In this document: positions 51,452 through 61,765 of the stretch, one piece after another | Position numbering within the stretch: the stretch's first letter is position 1 | How the letters are laid out: each line of letters opens with the position of its first letter | Source of the DNA: Eubacteriales Family XIII. Incertae Sedis bacterium | GTDB lineage: Bacteria; Bacillota; Clostridia; Peptostreptococcales; Anaerovoracaceae | NCBI GenBank assembly: GCA_031261345.1 | Contig: JAISKC010000086.1 | Coordinates: forward strand, 23,002-87,001 | DNA: 64,000 nt | Direction: 5' to 3' | Made by a program: the position numbers and the translations under genes | The notes under the pieces: generated by a model | Seen by the model: only the letters and a program-made list of their open reading frames with translations | Database searches by the model: none | Told to the model about the DNA's origin: nothing

Positions 51452-51832
51452 ATGAAACAGTTCATAGTTTTGGCGGCGATACTTCCGCTCATGCTATTCT
51501 TTCTCATGCAGTTTCCGTTCGAGGAAGCGAGGCATACGAGGCTGGTCGGACTCGAGGAGAGAATACATATCTTCAAGGTTGAAGTCGCAAACAATCCCGA
51601 GAGTTCGGGCGAATTGGCGGATGGCCTCAAGGTTGATGCGGCGAAAATCTATGGCATAAGCGCTTCGGAAGTGAGCGTTACACTTGTGGAATTCGACGAA
51701 AGTCAAAAATGCACATACAGCGTTGAGCTTCCGACAGGTGAAACTCCGGAAGCGATAAAGCTTATCCACGGGAAGCCAAAGCAGGGAAGGCTGATCGTCA
51801 GCGGGGAGATAATCGTGGAGTCCCCAGCCTAA
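51452..51832 (+). CDS. Membrane-anchored protein of the Tad-like operon
   Basis: 126 aa. Begins MKQFIVLAAILPLMLFF, the same start as the two peptides before it, then a soluble alpha/beta domain of about 100 residues (ASEVSVTLVEFDESQK). The position and build suggest a minor pilin or TadE-like component. It ends base-to-base with the convergent PBP2 gene. Confidence 0.7.
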   Translation: MKQFIVLAAILPLMLFFLMQFPFEEARHTRLVGLEERIHIFKVEVANNPESSGELADGLKVDAAKIYGISASEVSVTLVEFDESQKCTYSVELPTGETPEAIKLIHGKPKQGRLIVSGEIIVESPA

Positions 51833-54622
51833 TTACTCTTCCAGATGGTCGTCGGCGAAAAATTCATTCCAGTCAGAGACGCTGCTGCCGGCGGCCGTAC
51901 CTGCTGCTCTTGCTGCCTGAAGTTCAAAATAGGTCCCGATTGCGTCGCGCACTACGGGGGATGGGCTTTCCGAGCCACCACCCTGAACGAACATGCAGGC
52001 GACCGCAATCTGTGGGTCCTCGGCAGGCGCCATTGCAATGACCCAGCCGAAATCGTCATATGCACTCTTGAACATATCCAGCCTGTTCTTGTCGAAATTG
52101 CGGCCCGAAAGGTTCACGACAGCCTTTCTGACAGCATTGTTTGGATTGTTGTATACGGTTGGATAATCCTCCATGAGTCTTTGCATTTCGGCCTGAACCG
52201 CTTCCCAACTGATCCCGGGGCTGATTGAGCCGAGGTGCTCCTGCATATATGCTACTTCGTCGGGCGGGTTGATGAATCCGGCTCTCTGAGCTGTTCCGGA
52301 CTTGCCAGCGACAGACACGGGAAGGCTCCCGAGACCGCGCCTGAGTGTTCCCGAGGTAACGACCAACTTCATGCCCTCGATGACCTCCGATAGGTTTCCT
52401 GCATTTGCCAAAGCGGCAGGTGTGCCGGCGGGTCTATCGATTGAGCCCACGCTTTCCTTCGCCAACAGAAGGCTTGAGCTGTTCTTGACGCCCATGTTTC
52501 CTATGGTCGCGGTATAGTTCGCCATCTGCAGGGTCGTGAATGCCGTTTCGCCCTGTCCGATAGCCACGTTGAAAACGTCGCCGGTCGTCCATTCGGCGTA
52601 ATTGTAATAGGTGAATTTGGTTTCTTCAGCAACCCCCTGCGCCTCATCCTCCTTGATTCCGAGAGGTATCAACCTTTCCTTAATCTCCTTGATAGTAGGA
52701 TTTTCCGCAGTCCAACTGACGATTTCGTCAATGCTCTCAAGCACTTTATTTTTGTTCTGTAAAGCCTCTTCTGTGAAGATATATTCGCACTGGCCTATGA
52801 GGTAATTTCGCAGAAGATTTTCAGTGCTGACCCGTTTGCTTTCCGCTGTCGGAGCGTCAACCACAGTTTCTTCTATTTCAATATCAGATTTGATACCGAG
52901 CCCAAACTGCTTTGCGTATTCGGTGATACCGTCGATGGTAATTTGGTTTGCATATCCCATATCCGCACCGCCGTTTGCCCAGTCTCTGCCGGTGGCGGCA
53001 TCAAAGAAGTAGAAATTGCAGGAGTCTCTAAGTGCCGTCCGCAAAGTTTCGCCCCCATGTGTGTGGCCATAAGTATTCCATGCCATGCAACTATAAATAT
53101 GGTCGCCCATCTCAATGAAGCCCGCATCGACGAGTACGCGGTTTGGGTTGAGCCCAAAACCAAGTGCCGCTATCGCAGTCATAGGCTTAAAACATGAGCC
53201 TGGCTGAACGGCAGTCCTCGTCGCCACATCGTAGAGTGGTCTTGGAGAAAGCGGGTCTCTCGGGTTGTCGCCTTGAAGGGCATTCCAGTTTTCGGTTGTG
53301 ATGCCTTGTGCAAACAAATTGGGGTCGAATTCCTGACTGTTTGCAATCGCGAGCGGCTCGCCGGTTTTGACATCAACGACCACGACCGCGCCAACCTGAG
53401 CATTGTGAGCTTTCATCGAGTAATTACCGAATCTGCTGGAATACGTGCCGCCGCTTCTGGTGACGGAAAGGCCATAATCCAGAATATCCTTAACCATCTT
53501 TTGATATTCAATATCGATGGTCAGCGCAATGTCCTCACCTTTTTTGGCGATAACTTCCTTGCCTATGGTGCTCAGAATCTCGCCTTTTTTGTTTATCTGA
53601 ACTTTCTTGATGCCGTATGTGCCCTTGAGGATGTCCTCCTCGCTTTTTTCGATGCCGTATTGCCCGATCAAATCCGTGCCTCTATAGCCGAGTTCCTTGA
53701 CATATTCCTCTTTGTTGTCGTCGGAAATTTTTCCGAGATAGCCGATGACGTGGCTTGCTGCCGTGCCTTCCGGATAGTAACGAACGGACTGCGTGATGAC
53801 GCTCACACCTATGAGATTGTGAAGATTTTCCTCGATTTCAACTACGGTTTTCTGGCTGACGCCTCGTGCTACCTCCACCGGCAGATATCTCATGTAGCCC
53901 TGCGCGAGAAGTTCGTACCTCAGATTGAGTATCTTGACCGCCTCCTCATTTGAAAGAGCCTTGTCAATTTTGCAATCTTTTCTTATCTGCTTGAAAGCCG
54001 CTTCCGCCGAAATATTTGTTTCTTCAATGCTGAAGAGATTTAGGAAGTCCCTCTTCTCCCGCGTTTTGTTGAATTCCATTTTTTTGACAGAAATGGGAAC
54101 GTTCACATTGTACTTAGTAATGAGCTCTGATTGGGCTTCATACCTGTCCAGCCCCTCAACTATGCCATAGCGTCTTCTGATTTCACCGAAAGCATCCTCA
54201 GCTGTGAAGTTTTCCGGCATTTGCTGTTCAGAGAGCCATTGTGCAAGTTCCGCGTCCGTCTTGTAGGAAAATTGACCTTCGGATAGGATGATTGGGAAGT
54301 TGTTTATTACGGTTTCTTCGTTCGTTTCAAGAATGGAAAGAAGATTTTGTATCGTTAGGTTTATCTCCTCGTTCGTCATGTCATTTCGTGAAATATTTAT
54401 GGCAAATGAGGAGTGATTTCCTGCGAGTAGCACGCCGTTTCTGTCGTAGATTTCGCCGCGTGGTGCATCGGTGAGTATCGTTTTAATTGTGTTTTCCGTT
54501 GCTTCCGCCGTCCATCGTGAGCCTTGCAAGCCCGTCAGCTGATAGAGCCTAAAGACCAAGACAAAGAGTAGTAGGCAAAAGAATATGATAAGTATGTTGT
54601 TTCTGCTTCTATACCAAGACAT
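51833..54622 (-). CDS. mrdA: Penicillin-binding protein 2 (transpeptidase)
   Basis: A 929-aa class B PBP. One N-terminal membrane segment, a PBP dimer region (DAPRGEIYDRNG), and the transpeptidase domain with SCFK (Ser476), SCN and KSGT motifs. It cross-links peptidoglycan during elongation. It is longer than the E. coli protein (about 630) but like many clostridial PBP2s, with extra sequence in the pedestal part and near residue 600-690. Ends directly against the Tad-like operon. Confidence 0.92.
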   Translation of the reverse strand: MSWYRSRNNILIIFFCLLLFVLVFRLYQLTGLQGSRWTAEATENTIKTILTDAPRGEIYDRNGVLLAGNHSSFAINISRNDMTNEEINLTIQNLLSILETNEETVINNFPIILSEGQFSYKTDAELAQWLSEQQMPENFTAEDAFGEIRRRYGIVEGLDRYEAQSELITKYNVNVPISVKKMEFNKTREKRDFLNLFSIEETNISAEAAFKQIRKDCKIDKALSNEEAVKILNLRYELLAQGYMRYLPVEVARGVSQKTVVEIEENLHNLIGVSVITQSVRYYPEGTAASHVIGYLGKISDDNKEEYVKELGYRGTDLIGQYGIEKSEEDILKGTYGIKKVQINKKGEILSTIGKEVIAKKGEDIALTIDIEYQKMVKDILDYGLSVTRSGGTYSSRFGNYSMKAHNAQVGAVVVVDVKTGEPLAIANSQEFDPNLFAQGITTENWNALQGDNPRDPLSPRPLYDVATRTAVQPGSCFKPMTAIAALGFGLNPNRVLVDAGFIEMGDHIYSCMAWNTYGHTHGGETLRTALRDSCNFYFFDAATGRDWANGGADMGYANQITIDGITEYAKQFGLGIKSDIEIEETVVDAPTAESKRVSTENLLRNYLIGQCEYIFTEEALQNKNKVLESIDEIVSWTAENPTIKEIKERLIPLGIKEDEAQGVAEETKFTYYNYAEWTTGDVFNVAIGQGETAFTTLQMANYTATIGNMGVKNSSSLLLAKESVGSIDRPAGTPAALANAGNLSEVIEGMKLVVTSGTLRRGLGSLPVSVAGKSGTAQRAGFINPPDEVAYMQEHLGSISPGISWEAVQAEMQRLMEDYPTVYNNPNNAVRKAVVNLSGRNFDKNRLDMFKSAYDDFGWVIAMAPAEDPQIAVACMFVQGGGSESPSPVVRDAIGTYFELQAARAAGTAAGSSVSDWNEFFADDHLEE

Positions 54623-54660
54623 TCAATAGTATCCTTCAATCAATAATTTTAGAGAATTAA

Positions 54661-54692
54661 TAAATGACACTACATAGTTGTAGTGTCATTTA
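54661..54692. terminator. Perfect hairpin between PBP2 and lexA genes
   Basis: 14-base perfect arms TAAATGACACTACA and TGTAGTGTCATTTA around TAGT. It lies 22 bases after the lexA stop on the minus strand; there is only a weak T-rich run after it. Most likely the lexA terminator, but an operator for the PBP2 gene is possible. Confidence 0.55.
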
Positions 54693-54713
54693 ACTAATCT
54701 ACATTATATCATT

Positions 54714-55367
54714 TTAGTTTAGGTAGCGGAAGACTCCCTTTACTATGCCGAGGATTTCGACGTCCTTTTTCTTCTCAATAATGGGAGTGAATTCCTTGTT
54801 TTCAGGCTGAAGTCTGATGGTTTCACCCTCGTCGTAGAAGGTTTTGACCGTCGCCTCGGGTTCATAGCCACCTTGAATCAATGCCACGACGACATCTCCG
54901 TTTCTGACATCCTTCTTTTCCTGAACGAGAATCTTGTCGCCGTCGAATATACCAATATCAATCATGCTCTCACCTCTGACCGTGAGCATGAAATTGTCAC
55001 CTTTCACATACGCTTTCGGAACGGGGAAATACTCTTCGATATTTTCTGTAGCGGTGATAGGGCTGCCCGCCGCGATATTTCCAACAACGGGAACACTCAG
55101 AATTGAATCCTCTTCGGCAATTTGGTGCGCATTGCCGGCACCGCTCGCCTTGCCGGTCTTCGAAAAACTGATAGCACGAGGTTTGGAGGGATCCTTTTTC
55201 AGATAACCCTTCTTCTCCAGACTCTCAATGTCCTTGTGAACCGTTGACGTTGATTTGATCTCAAGTGCAGCACAAATCTCCCTGACTGTCGGTGGATATC
55301 CCTTTTTCTTAAATTCATCTCTCATGAAGTCAAGCATTTTCTTTTCTCTGGGTTTTAGTTGTTCCAT
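54714..55367 (-). CDS. lexA: LexA repressor of the SOS response
   Basis: A 217-aa protein. Winged helix at the N terminus (YPPTVREICAALEIKSTSTV), cleavage site Ala-Gly in VGNIAAGSP, and the Ser-Lys protease pair in RGESMID and ATVKTF. ATG 55367 has GGAGGGATA just upstream. I found no clear Gram-positive LexA box (CGAAC-4-GTTCG) in the 300 bases before it, only weak matches. Confidence 0.95.
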   Translation of the reverse strand: MEQLKPREKKMLDFMRDEFKKKGYPPTVREICAALEIKSTSTVHKDIESLEKKGYLKKDPSKPRAISFSKTGKASGAGNAHQIAEEDSILSVPVVGNIAAGSPITATENIEEYFPVPKAYVKGDNFMLTVRGESMIDIGIFDGDKILVQEKKDVRNGDVVVALIQGGYEPEATVKTFYDEGETIRLQPENKEFTPIIEKKKDVEILGIVKGVFRYLN

Positions 55368-55655
55368 CACTATCCCTCCTGGATTTGTATCACCTGCGTC
55401 TGAGTCCAAGTAAACAACGCACTTTCGAACTATATTAAAAGAATATCACAGTCAAATCAAAAAGTAAACACCCGTTCCGAACAAATTTTCTAAGAATTTT
55501 CAGAAAGTTTTCGAAAAAAATCAATATGTTTTCGGAACAGGAATTGGAGCAAAATCGAACCTGTAACGATTTCTTACAAGTTGCCTTGCTTTGATATGGC
55601 ATATTTGATATTATCGAGACAGGAAGCAACGGGAGAGAACAATTAATCCGCTGTC

Positions 55656-55693
55656 AAAAAAGGCTCCTTCGCGGTTTTGCGGGGAGCCTTTTT
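55656..55693. terminator. Bidirectional terminator after pntB
   Basis: AAAAAAGGCTCC and GGAGCCTTTTT around a GC-rich 15-base loop; T runs on both strands. It separates pntB from lexA. The rest of the 345-base gap shows no gene. Confidence 0.8.
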
Positions 55694-55712
55694 GTTTGCT
55701 AAAAAGTACGGC

Positions 55713-57155
55713 CTATAGGTCTTTGATGATTTCTTCGACCTTGTCTTTTGCGTCTCCGAAGAGCATCTGTGAATTCTCTTTGAAGAAGAGCGGATTCTGA
55801 ACGCCGGCGTAGCCTGTGGCCATTGAGCGCTTGAATACGATGACGTTCTGTGCCTTCCAAACTTCGAGGACCGGCATGCCTGCGATAGGTGAGCCCGGGT
55901 CTTCGAGAGCGGCAGGATTGACGGTATCGTTTGCTCCGATGACGAGTACGACTTCCGTATCTTCGAGGTCCTCATCAATTTCGTCCATTTCGAGAACGAT
56001 GTCGTAGGGAACCTTGGCTTCAGCGAGAAGAACGTTCATGTGGCCTGGCAGACGTCCTGCAACAGGATGGATTCCGAAGCGAACGTTGATGCCTTTTTCT
56101 CTGAGCTTTTCGGTGAGGCTTGCAACAGCACCCTGTGCCTGTGCAACGGCCATTCCGTATCCGGGAGCGATGACGACAGACGATGCATTCTTCAGCATGT
56201 CAGCAGCGTCGGCAGCCGAAATCTCACGATGCTCGCCATAGTCTTTTTCTTCGCCTTTGACAGCACCGTCGGAGCCGAAACCACCGGCTATTACTGATAT
56301 AAATGAACGGTTCATAGCTTTGCACATCATGAATGAGAGGTATGCACCCGAAGAACCTACGAGCGCACCGGTGATGATGAGCAGGTCGTTGTTGAGTGTG
56401 AAACCGGCAGCCGCTGCAGCAAATCCTGAATACGAGTTCAGCATTGAGACTACAACGGGCATGTCGCCGCCGCCGATGGAAGCCACGAGGTGGAGTCCGA
56501 GGAGAAGGGCGAGAACCGTCACGACAGAAATCAGGATGAGCCCCGTTGAACCTTCGGGGTGGTTGACAAATATTACCGTCAAAACGATGAATGCGACAAG
56601 AGCTCCAAGGTTCAGGATGTTGTGTCCTGGAAGTGTGAGCGGAGTTGACTTGATCTTCGCAGACAGCTTGAGGTAAGCGATGATTGATCCGGTGAATGTA
56701 ACAGCACCGATGAAGATACCGATGAAACTCTCACCGCTGTGAAGTCCCGTGAAGTGGCCTTCAGCGACACTTGAATAGTATGCTGCCCAGCCAACGAGGA
56801 CCGCAGCAAGACCAACGAAACTGTGGAACAGAGCGATAAGCTCGGGCATGCCGGTCATTTCGACCTTCTTTGCCTTGAGGATACCGATGATTGCGCCGAT
56901 GATCATTGCGATAATGATGGCGGCTATCGTCCAAGTGGGCGCAGCCGGAACCATTTCGAACTCGCCGAAACCTTCGATGGTCTCGATCTGTCCGAGACCG
57001 ATTGCGATGAGTGCAAACACGAGTGCAAGTGCCATACCGATGGCACCGAAGATATTTCCGCGCTTTGAGGTCTCATGCTTAGAAAGACCGGCCAACGCTA
57101 GTATGAAGAGGAGACCCGCGATGATGTAGGAACCCTGAATTAAAGATATTGACAT
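55713..57155 (-). CDS. pntB: NAD(P) transhydrogenase subunit beta
   Basis: A 480-aa protein with eight or nine membrane segments in the first 270 residues and an NADP-binding domain at the C terminus ([31 protein letters not shown]). Together with PntA it drives NADPH formation from NADH with the proton gradient. Full length. Starts 12 bases after pntA. Confidence 0.96.
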   Translation of the reverse strand: MSISLIQGSYIIAGLLFILALAGLSKHETSKRGNIFGAIGMALALVFALIAIGLGQIETIEGFGEFEMVPAAPTWTIAAIIIAMIIGAIIGILKAKKVEMTGMPELIALFHSFVGLAAVLVGWAAYYSSVAEGHFTGLHSGESFIGIFIGAVTFTGSIIAYLKLSAKIKSTPLTLPGHNILNLGALVAFIVLTVIFVNHPEGSTGLILISVVTVLALLLGLHLVASIGGGDMPVVVSMLNSYSGFAAAAAGFTLNNDLLIITGALVGSSGAYLSFMMCKAMNRSFISVIAGGFGSDGAVKGEEKDYGEHREISAADAADMLKNASSVVIAPGYGMAVAQAQGAVASLTEKLREKGINVRFGIHPVAGRLPGHMNVLLAEAKVPYDIVLEMDEIDEDLEDTEVVLVIGANDTVNPAALEDPGSPIAGMPVLEVWKAQNVIVFKRSMATGYAGVQNPLFFKENSQMLFGDAKDKVEEIIKDL

Positions 57156-57167
57156 AGTTTAACCCTA

Positions 57168-58742
57168 TTAACCCTTTCTAAACATCTTGAGCATACGATC
57201 CGTAACGGTGAAACCACCGAATACATTGATGCTTGCAAGAAGAACACCCACAACGGATAGAATGAAAATAACCAAATCCGTAGAATTGGAAACGACATCG
57301 CCGATGGCCAAATCACTTGGAATGAATGTAAATCCAGCCAGACAGCCGACAATGATGATGCCGGAAATGGCGTTTGTAACACTCATAAGAGGTGTGTGAA
57401 GTGAATGCGATACATTGCCGATGACATAGAAGCCGATGACAAGTGAGAGTGCAAATACCATGAAGTGACCGAGTAGGTCAGACGGTGAAGCGAAGAAGAG
57501 TGCGAGAAGTGCTAAGGCAGCGATTGCGCCAACAGCGTAGGTCACCTTGGGGTCTCTCGGCTTCTTTTCTTCCTTTACTACCGGTGCCGCTGCTTCCTGT
57601 GTGGGAGCTGCCGAAACTGAAATCGGAGGTGCAGGCCATGTAACCTCGCCCTTGTCCGCTACGAGCACGCCGCGTTGAACAACGTCGTCGAGGTCGAGGA
57701 CGAGTTCACCGTCGTTTTTGCCAGGGGTGAGGAGCTTCATGATGTTGACGATATTCTGTGAGAACAGCAGCGAGCTCTGTGTCGGTAGACGACCAGGGAG
57801 GTCTGTGTAACCGATGATCTTGACGCCGTTTTCTGTTGTAACGACTTCGTCCGGCTTGGAACCCGCGACGTTTCCGCCGGCTATCGCTGCCATATCGACG
57901 ATGACTGAGCCGGGCTTCATTGAAGCGACCATTTCCTCAGTAATAAGGCGAGGTGCAGGCTTTCCGGGGATAAGTGCCGTCGTGATGATGATGTCGTTTA
58001 TCTTTGCCTGCTCAGCATACATACGTGATGCGGCTTCAGCAAAATCTGCGGAAGCTTCCTTTGCATAACCGTCCGTGGACTTCTGAGCTTCGGCACCTTC
58101 TGGAAAGACGAATGATGCGCCCATCGACTCGACCTGTTCGGCAACTTCTGCGCGGATGTCAGTAGCACTGACGATAGCTCCGAGTGAGTTTGCTGCTCCT
58201 ATTGCAGCGAGACCCGCAACACCGGCTCCCGATACGAAGACCTTTGCAGGTGGCACCTTGCCGGCTGCCGTGATCTGTCCAGTGAAGAATGAACCAAACT
58301 CGTTTGCAGCTTCGATGACCGCTTTGTAACCGCCGATGTTTGCCATCGAGGAGATGACGTCCATCGACTGCGAGCGCGACAGACGCGGAACCGAGTCCAT
58401 TGCGAGCACTGTCAGACCCTGCTTTGCGACCTTCTCGAGAAGTTCGGGTGAGCGAGGTGCTGCCATCAGACCGATGAGAATTGTGCCAGCCTTCATCTTG
58501 CTGATTTCATCGTCGTTCGGCTCGTTGATTTTGATGACTATGTCGTTTGCCCAAACATCGTCTCCGCCGACAATTTTCGCGCCGGCTTCTACGAATTCAT
58601 CGTCTGGGAACGAGGCTAAATCACCTGCGCCCGTCTCTACAGAAACGGTGTAGCCGAGTTTGACCAACTGTGCGACGGACTTCGGTGTCCCCGCAACTCT
58701 GGTCTCGCTGGCTAGCGATTCTTTAGGAATTCCAATATTCAT
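57168..58742 (-). CDS. pntA: NAD(P) transhydrogenase subunit alpha
   Basis: A 524-aa protein, alpha-1 and alpha-2 fused. The first 370 residues are the NAD-binding domain of the alanine-dehydrogenase type ([34 protein letters not shown]); the last 110 hold three or four membrane segments. ATG 58742 follows GGAGG; longer frames upstream have no such site. Confidence 0.96.
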   Translation of the reverse strand: MNIGIPKESLASETRVAGTPKSVAQLVKLGYTVSVETGAGDLASFPDDEFVEAGAKIVGGDDVWANDIVIKINEPNDDEISKMKAGTILIGLMAAPRSPELLEKVAKQGLTVLAMDSVPRLSRSQSMDVISSMANIGGYKAVIEAANEFGSFFTGQITAAGKVPPAKVFVSGAGVAGLAAIGAANSLGAIVSATDIRAEVAEQVESMGASFVFPEGAEAQKSTDGYAKEASADFAEAASRMYAEQAKINDIIITTALIPGKPAPRLITEEMVASMKPGSVIVDMAAIAGGNVAGSKPDEVVTTENGVKIIGYTDLPGRLPTQSSLLFSQNIVNIMKLLTPGKNDGELVLDLDDVVQRGVLVADKGEVTWPAPPISVSAAPTQEAAAPVVKEEKKPRDPKVTYAVGAIAALALLALFFASPSDLLGHFMVFALSLVIGFYVIGNVSHSLHTPLMSVTNAISGIIIVGCLAGFTFIPSDLAIGDVVSNSTDLVIFILSVVGVLLASINVFGGFTVTDRMLKMFRKG

Positions 58743-59001
58743 GCGTTTTCCTCCATTTATATCTTCCTCCATTAGTGAAAACCGTGTTGTCGGCTGATAA
58801 AGCCGATTCTTCGGTCATTATTACATACTCACAAATCTTAGCGTAGAAACGCTTCCATGTAAATAGAAACTGAAATTGGCGCAATTTTCGCATTATTTGT
58901 GAAAATTAAACCAATTCACTCGCGGGGTCGCGGGAGCCCAGTAATTATTGTATAATTAATCACGTGCCTTGAATTTGGGGCACTGATGTTTGGAGGAAGT
59001 A

Positions 59002-60423
59002 ATGTTACTGAGTAATGAAGAATATATTGATGGCTTGATAACGAAGGCCAAGGCGGCGCAGAGGATTGCCGAGGGGTTTTCGCAGGAACGCGTCGATGAG
59101 TTGACCGAGGCTGTCGCCTACGCGCTCACCATTCCCGAGGCCGCGGAGCATTTCGCGAAGCTGCTCGTAAGTGAGTCCGGCATGGGCGTCTGGGAGCACA
59201 AACAGGCGAAGATATACAGCAAGGTGAAAGGCAGTTACGCACAGATGAAAAGCGAGAGAACCGTCGGCCTCATAGATTCGAATAAGGAGACGGGTATCGA
59301 TACCTACGCGAGACCGATGGGCGTCATCGGAGCGGTCATGCCGGTTACGAACGGCGAGGCGACCCCGATGGTCAAGTCCCTGATGGCGATAAAGACGAGA
59401 AATGCGATAATTCTCTCGCCACACCCCAAGGCGGCAAAGGTGAATATGGCGGTAACGGACGCCGTGAGGGCGGTGCTGAAAAAGTTCGATGCGCCCGAAG
59501 ACCTCATTCAGCCAGTTGCCCCCGAATACGTATCCATTGAAACGAGCCAGATACTGATGAAGAAAGTTGATTTCATATTGGCGACGGGAAGCACGCCAAT
59601 GGTTCGTCAGGCCTATAGCTCGGGGATACCAGCCATCGGAGTCGGCACGGGAAACGTCGTCTGTATCATCGACGAAACGGCCGATTTGCAGGCGGCAGCG
59701 GAGATGATAGTTCGCTCGAAGTCCTTCGACAACGCGACGTCATGCTCGACCGAAAACAACATCATAGTAATGGAAGAGATTTACGATTCTTGGGCGGCCG
59801 AGATGGAGAGGGCCGGTGCTGTGCTCGTGCGTGAGGGCTCTTCCGCGAAATCCAAATTACTCAAGGCGCTTTGGCCGGAATCTCCTGCCAATCACAGACT
59901 GAACAGGGCGGTAGTCGCGAAGTCCGCCAAGGAAGTTTCCTGCGTGGCGGGGATAGAAATACCGGACGGCGCAAAGCTCATATTGGTGGAAGAGAACGGC
60001 GGCTACGGCAACGAGTTCCCCTTCACCGGAGAAAAGCTCGCACCTGTTGCCGGTGTCAGAAAGGCGAAAAACTTCGACGACGCGATTGAAAAATTACTGA
60101 ATATTTTGGACTACATGGGCAAGGGACATTCGGTCAGTATCCATACGAAACGTGGCGAAAGGGTGCAGAAGATGGGAGAGGTCGTTCCCGTTTGCAAGAT
60201 AGTTGTCAATCAGCCGCAGTCGCTGACGAATAGTGGCAGCTGGACCTGCGGTTTTCCCACATCGATGACGCTCGGTTGCGGCACGTGGGGGCACAACAGC
60301 ATTTCGCACAACGCCACCTTTAGGGATTTGCTGAATTTCGTATACGTCAGCAGGGAAATCCCATCGTGGCAACCCAAGGACGAAGAGCTTTTCAGCGAGA
60401 AGATAAGGAGTGTATTCAAATGA
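59002..60423 (+). CDS. CoA-acylating aldehyde dehydrogenase
   Basis: A 473-aa protein of the EutE/AdhE-type acylating aldehyde dehydrogenase family. The catalytic Cys lies in DNATSCSTEN; VGTGNVVCIID and the PMGVIGAVMPVTNGEATP stretch are typical. It overlaps a class III aminotransferase by four bases, so the pair probably handles one amine: the transaminase makes an aldehyde and this enzyme turns it into an acyl-CoA. Sulfoacetaldehyde (from taurine) is a candidate substrate. GGAGGA precedes the ATG. Confidence 0.87.
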   Translation: MLLSNEEYIDGLITKAKAAQRIAEGFSQERVDELTEAVAYALTIPEAAEHFAKLLVSESGMGVWEHKQAKIYSKVKGSYAQMKSERTVGLIDSNKETGIDTYARPMGVIGAVMPVTNGEATPMVKSLMAIKTRNAIILSPHPKAAKVNMAVTDAVRAVLKKFDAPEDLIQPVAPEYVSIETSQILMKKVDFILATGSTPMVRQAYSSGIPAIGVGTGNVVCIIDETADLQAAAEMIVRSKSFDNATSCSTENNIIVMEEIYDSWAAEMERAGAVLVREGSSAKSKLLKALWPESPANHRLNRAVVAKSAKEVSCVAGIEIPDGAKLILVEENGGYGNEFPFTGEKLAPVAGVRKAKNFDDAIEKLLNILDYMGKGHSVSIHTKRGERVQKMGEVVPVCKIVVNQPQSLTNSGSWTCGFPTSMTLGCGTWGHNSISHNATFRDLLNFVYVSREIPSWQPKDEELFSEKIRSVFK

Positions 60424-61733
60424 GTGAGATAGCGGAGAAGAGTAAGCTTTACAATTTGCATTCTTGGGCGGCGCAAGGGGCGCTTGACCCTACCGTTGTT
60501 ACTCGGGCGGAAGGCATTTACTTCTGGGACGAAGACGGCAAGAGATACTATGACATGAGTTCGCAGCTCGTCAACTCAAACCTTGGGCACGGCAACAGGG
60601 CCTTGATTGAGGCCATCAAAAATCAGGCGGAGAGCCTCCCCTTCATCGGCCCTGGATACGCGCTGGATGTCCGCTCTTCTGCCGCCGAAAAGATCGTGCG
60701 GTTTGCCGGTCCTGCCTTTGAAGGCGGCAAGGTGTTTTTCACCAATGCCGGAGCCGACGCAAACGAAAACGCGATAAAATTTTGCAAGGAATACACGGGT
60801 AGATGGAAGATACTTTCCATGTACAACTCCTATCACGGCTCGTCTTTCGGAGCTTCATCACTGACCGGTGAGGCGCGAAGGTTCAGCGCGGAGCCAGGGG
60901 TGCCTGGGTTCTTCCACTTCGATGGGCCATACGCGTATAGAGCGCCTGAGCAGGTGCACTTTGAGACCGAAGCGGACGTTACTTCCTATTATCTAGGCAG
61001 ACTTCACGAGGCTATTATAAGGGAAGGTCAGGATCTCATCGCCGGCATATTCATGGAAACCGTCGTCGGCTCAAACGGGGTGCTCGCACCGCCGACAGGC
61101 TATCTGGCAGGGGCACAGGAACTCTGCAACAAATACGGCATCATGCTAGTGCTCGACGAAGTAATGGCAGGTTTTTTTCGGACGGGCACGAGGTTTGCCT
61201 TCCACCAATTTGACGTGAAGCCCGACATCGTTACCTTTGCGAAGGGTTCAACCTGCGGCTATGTGCCACTCGGCGGTGTCTTATTAAAGAAGGAAATAGC
61301 AGATTTCTTCGACGAAAATAAGATGTGGAACGGTCTGACTTACTCAGCACACCCGATGGGGCTTGCCGCGATGATAGCAGCTTTGAATGAATACGAAAGG
61401 CTTGGGATAGAAGCGAATGTGAAAAAGCTCGGCGGTGTCTTGGCGGAAGTCTTGAATGACATGACCGCGAGGCACGTCTCTATCGGTCAAGCGAGATATA
61501 TCGGCCTATTCTCGCAGGTCGAGCTCGTGAAGAGCAGACATACAAAGGAGAAGTTCGACGCACCTACCATCGCGAAGGTCGTCAGGCTACTCTCTGGCAA
61601 AGGCTTTGCAACCTATAGCAACGAAAGCGGAATCATGGTGGCACCTCCGCTCATCATCACCGAGCAGGAATTACGGGAGGCTCTTGCGATTTTCGACGAA
61701 GTTTTGGACGAGGTCGACAAACTGACAAATTAG
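60420..61733 (+). CDS. Class III aminotransferase (taurine:pyruvate or omega-amine type)
   Basis: A 437-aa PLP enzyme. The PLP lysine lies in VTFAKGSTCGYVPLG; VLDEVMAGFFRTGTRFAFH and the NAGADANENAIKFCK stretch are the usual cofactor loops. The LYNLHSWAAQGALDPTVV start resembles taurine:pyruvate and other omega-amino acid transaminases. The pairing with an acylating aldehyde dehydrogenase (ATGA overlap) suggests an amine-breakdown route; the substrate is inference. Confidence 0.87.
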   Translation: MSEIAEKSKLYNLHSWAAQGALDPTVVTRAEGIYFWDEDGKRYYDMSSQLVNSNLGHGNRALIEAIKNQAESLPFIGPGYALDVRSSAAEKIVRFAGPAFEGGKVFFTNAGADANENAIKFCKEYTGRWKILSMYNSYHGSSFGASSLTGEARRFSAEPGVPGFFHFDGPYAYRAPEQVHFETEADVTSYYLGRLHEAIIREGQDLIAGIFMETVVGSNGVLAPPTGYLAGAQELCNKYGIMLVLDEVMAGFFRTGTRFAFHQFDVKPDIVTFAKGSTCGYVPLGGVLLKKEIADFFDENKMWNGLTYSAHPMGLAAMIAALNEYERLGIEANVKKLGGVLAEVLNDMTARHVSIGQARYIGLFSQVELVKSRHTKEKFDAPTIAKVVRLLSGKGFATYSNESGIMVAPPLIITEQELREALAIFDEVLDEVDKLTN

Positions 61734-61765
61734 TAGTCATAGTGAGCACCACGAGCGTGAGCGTG

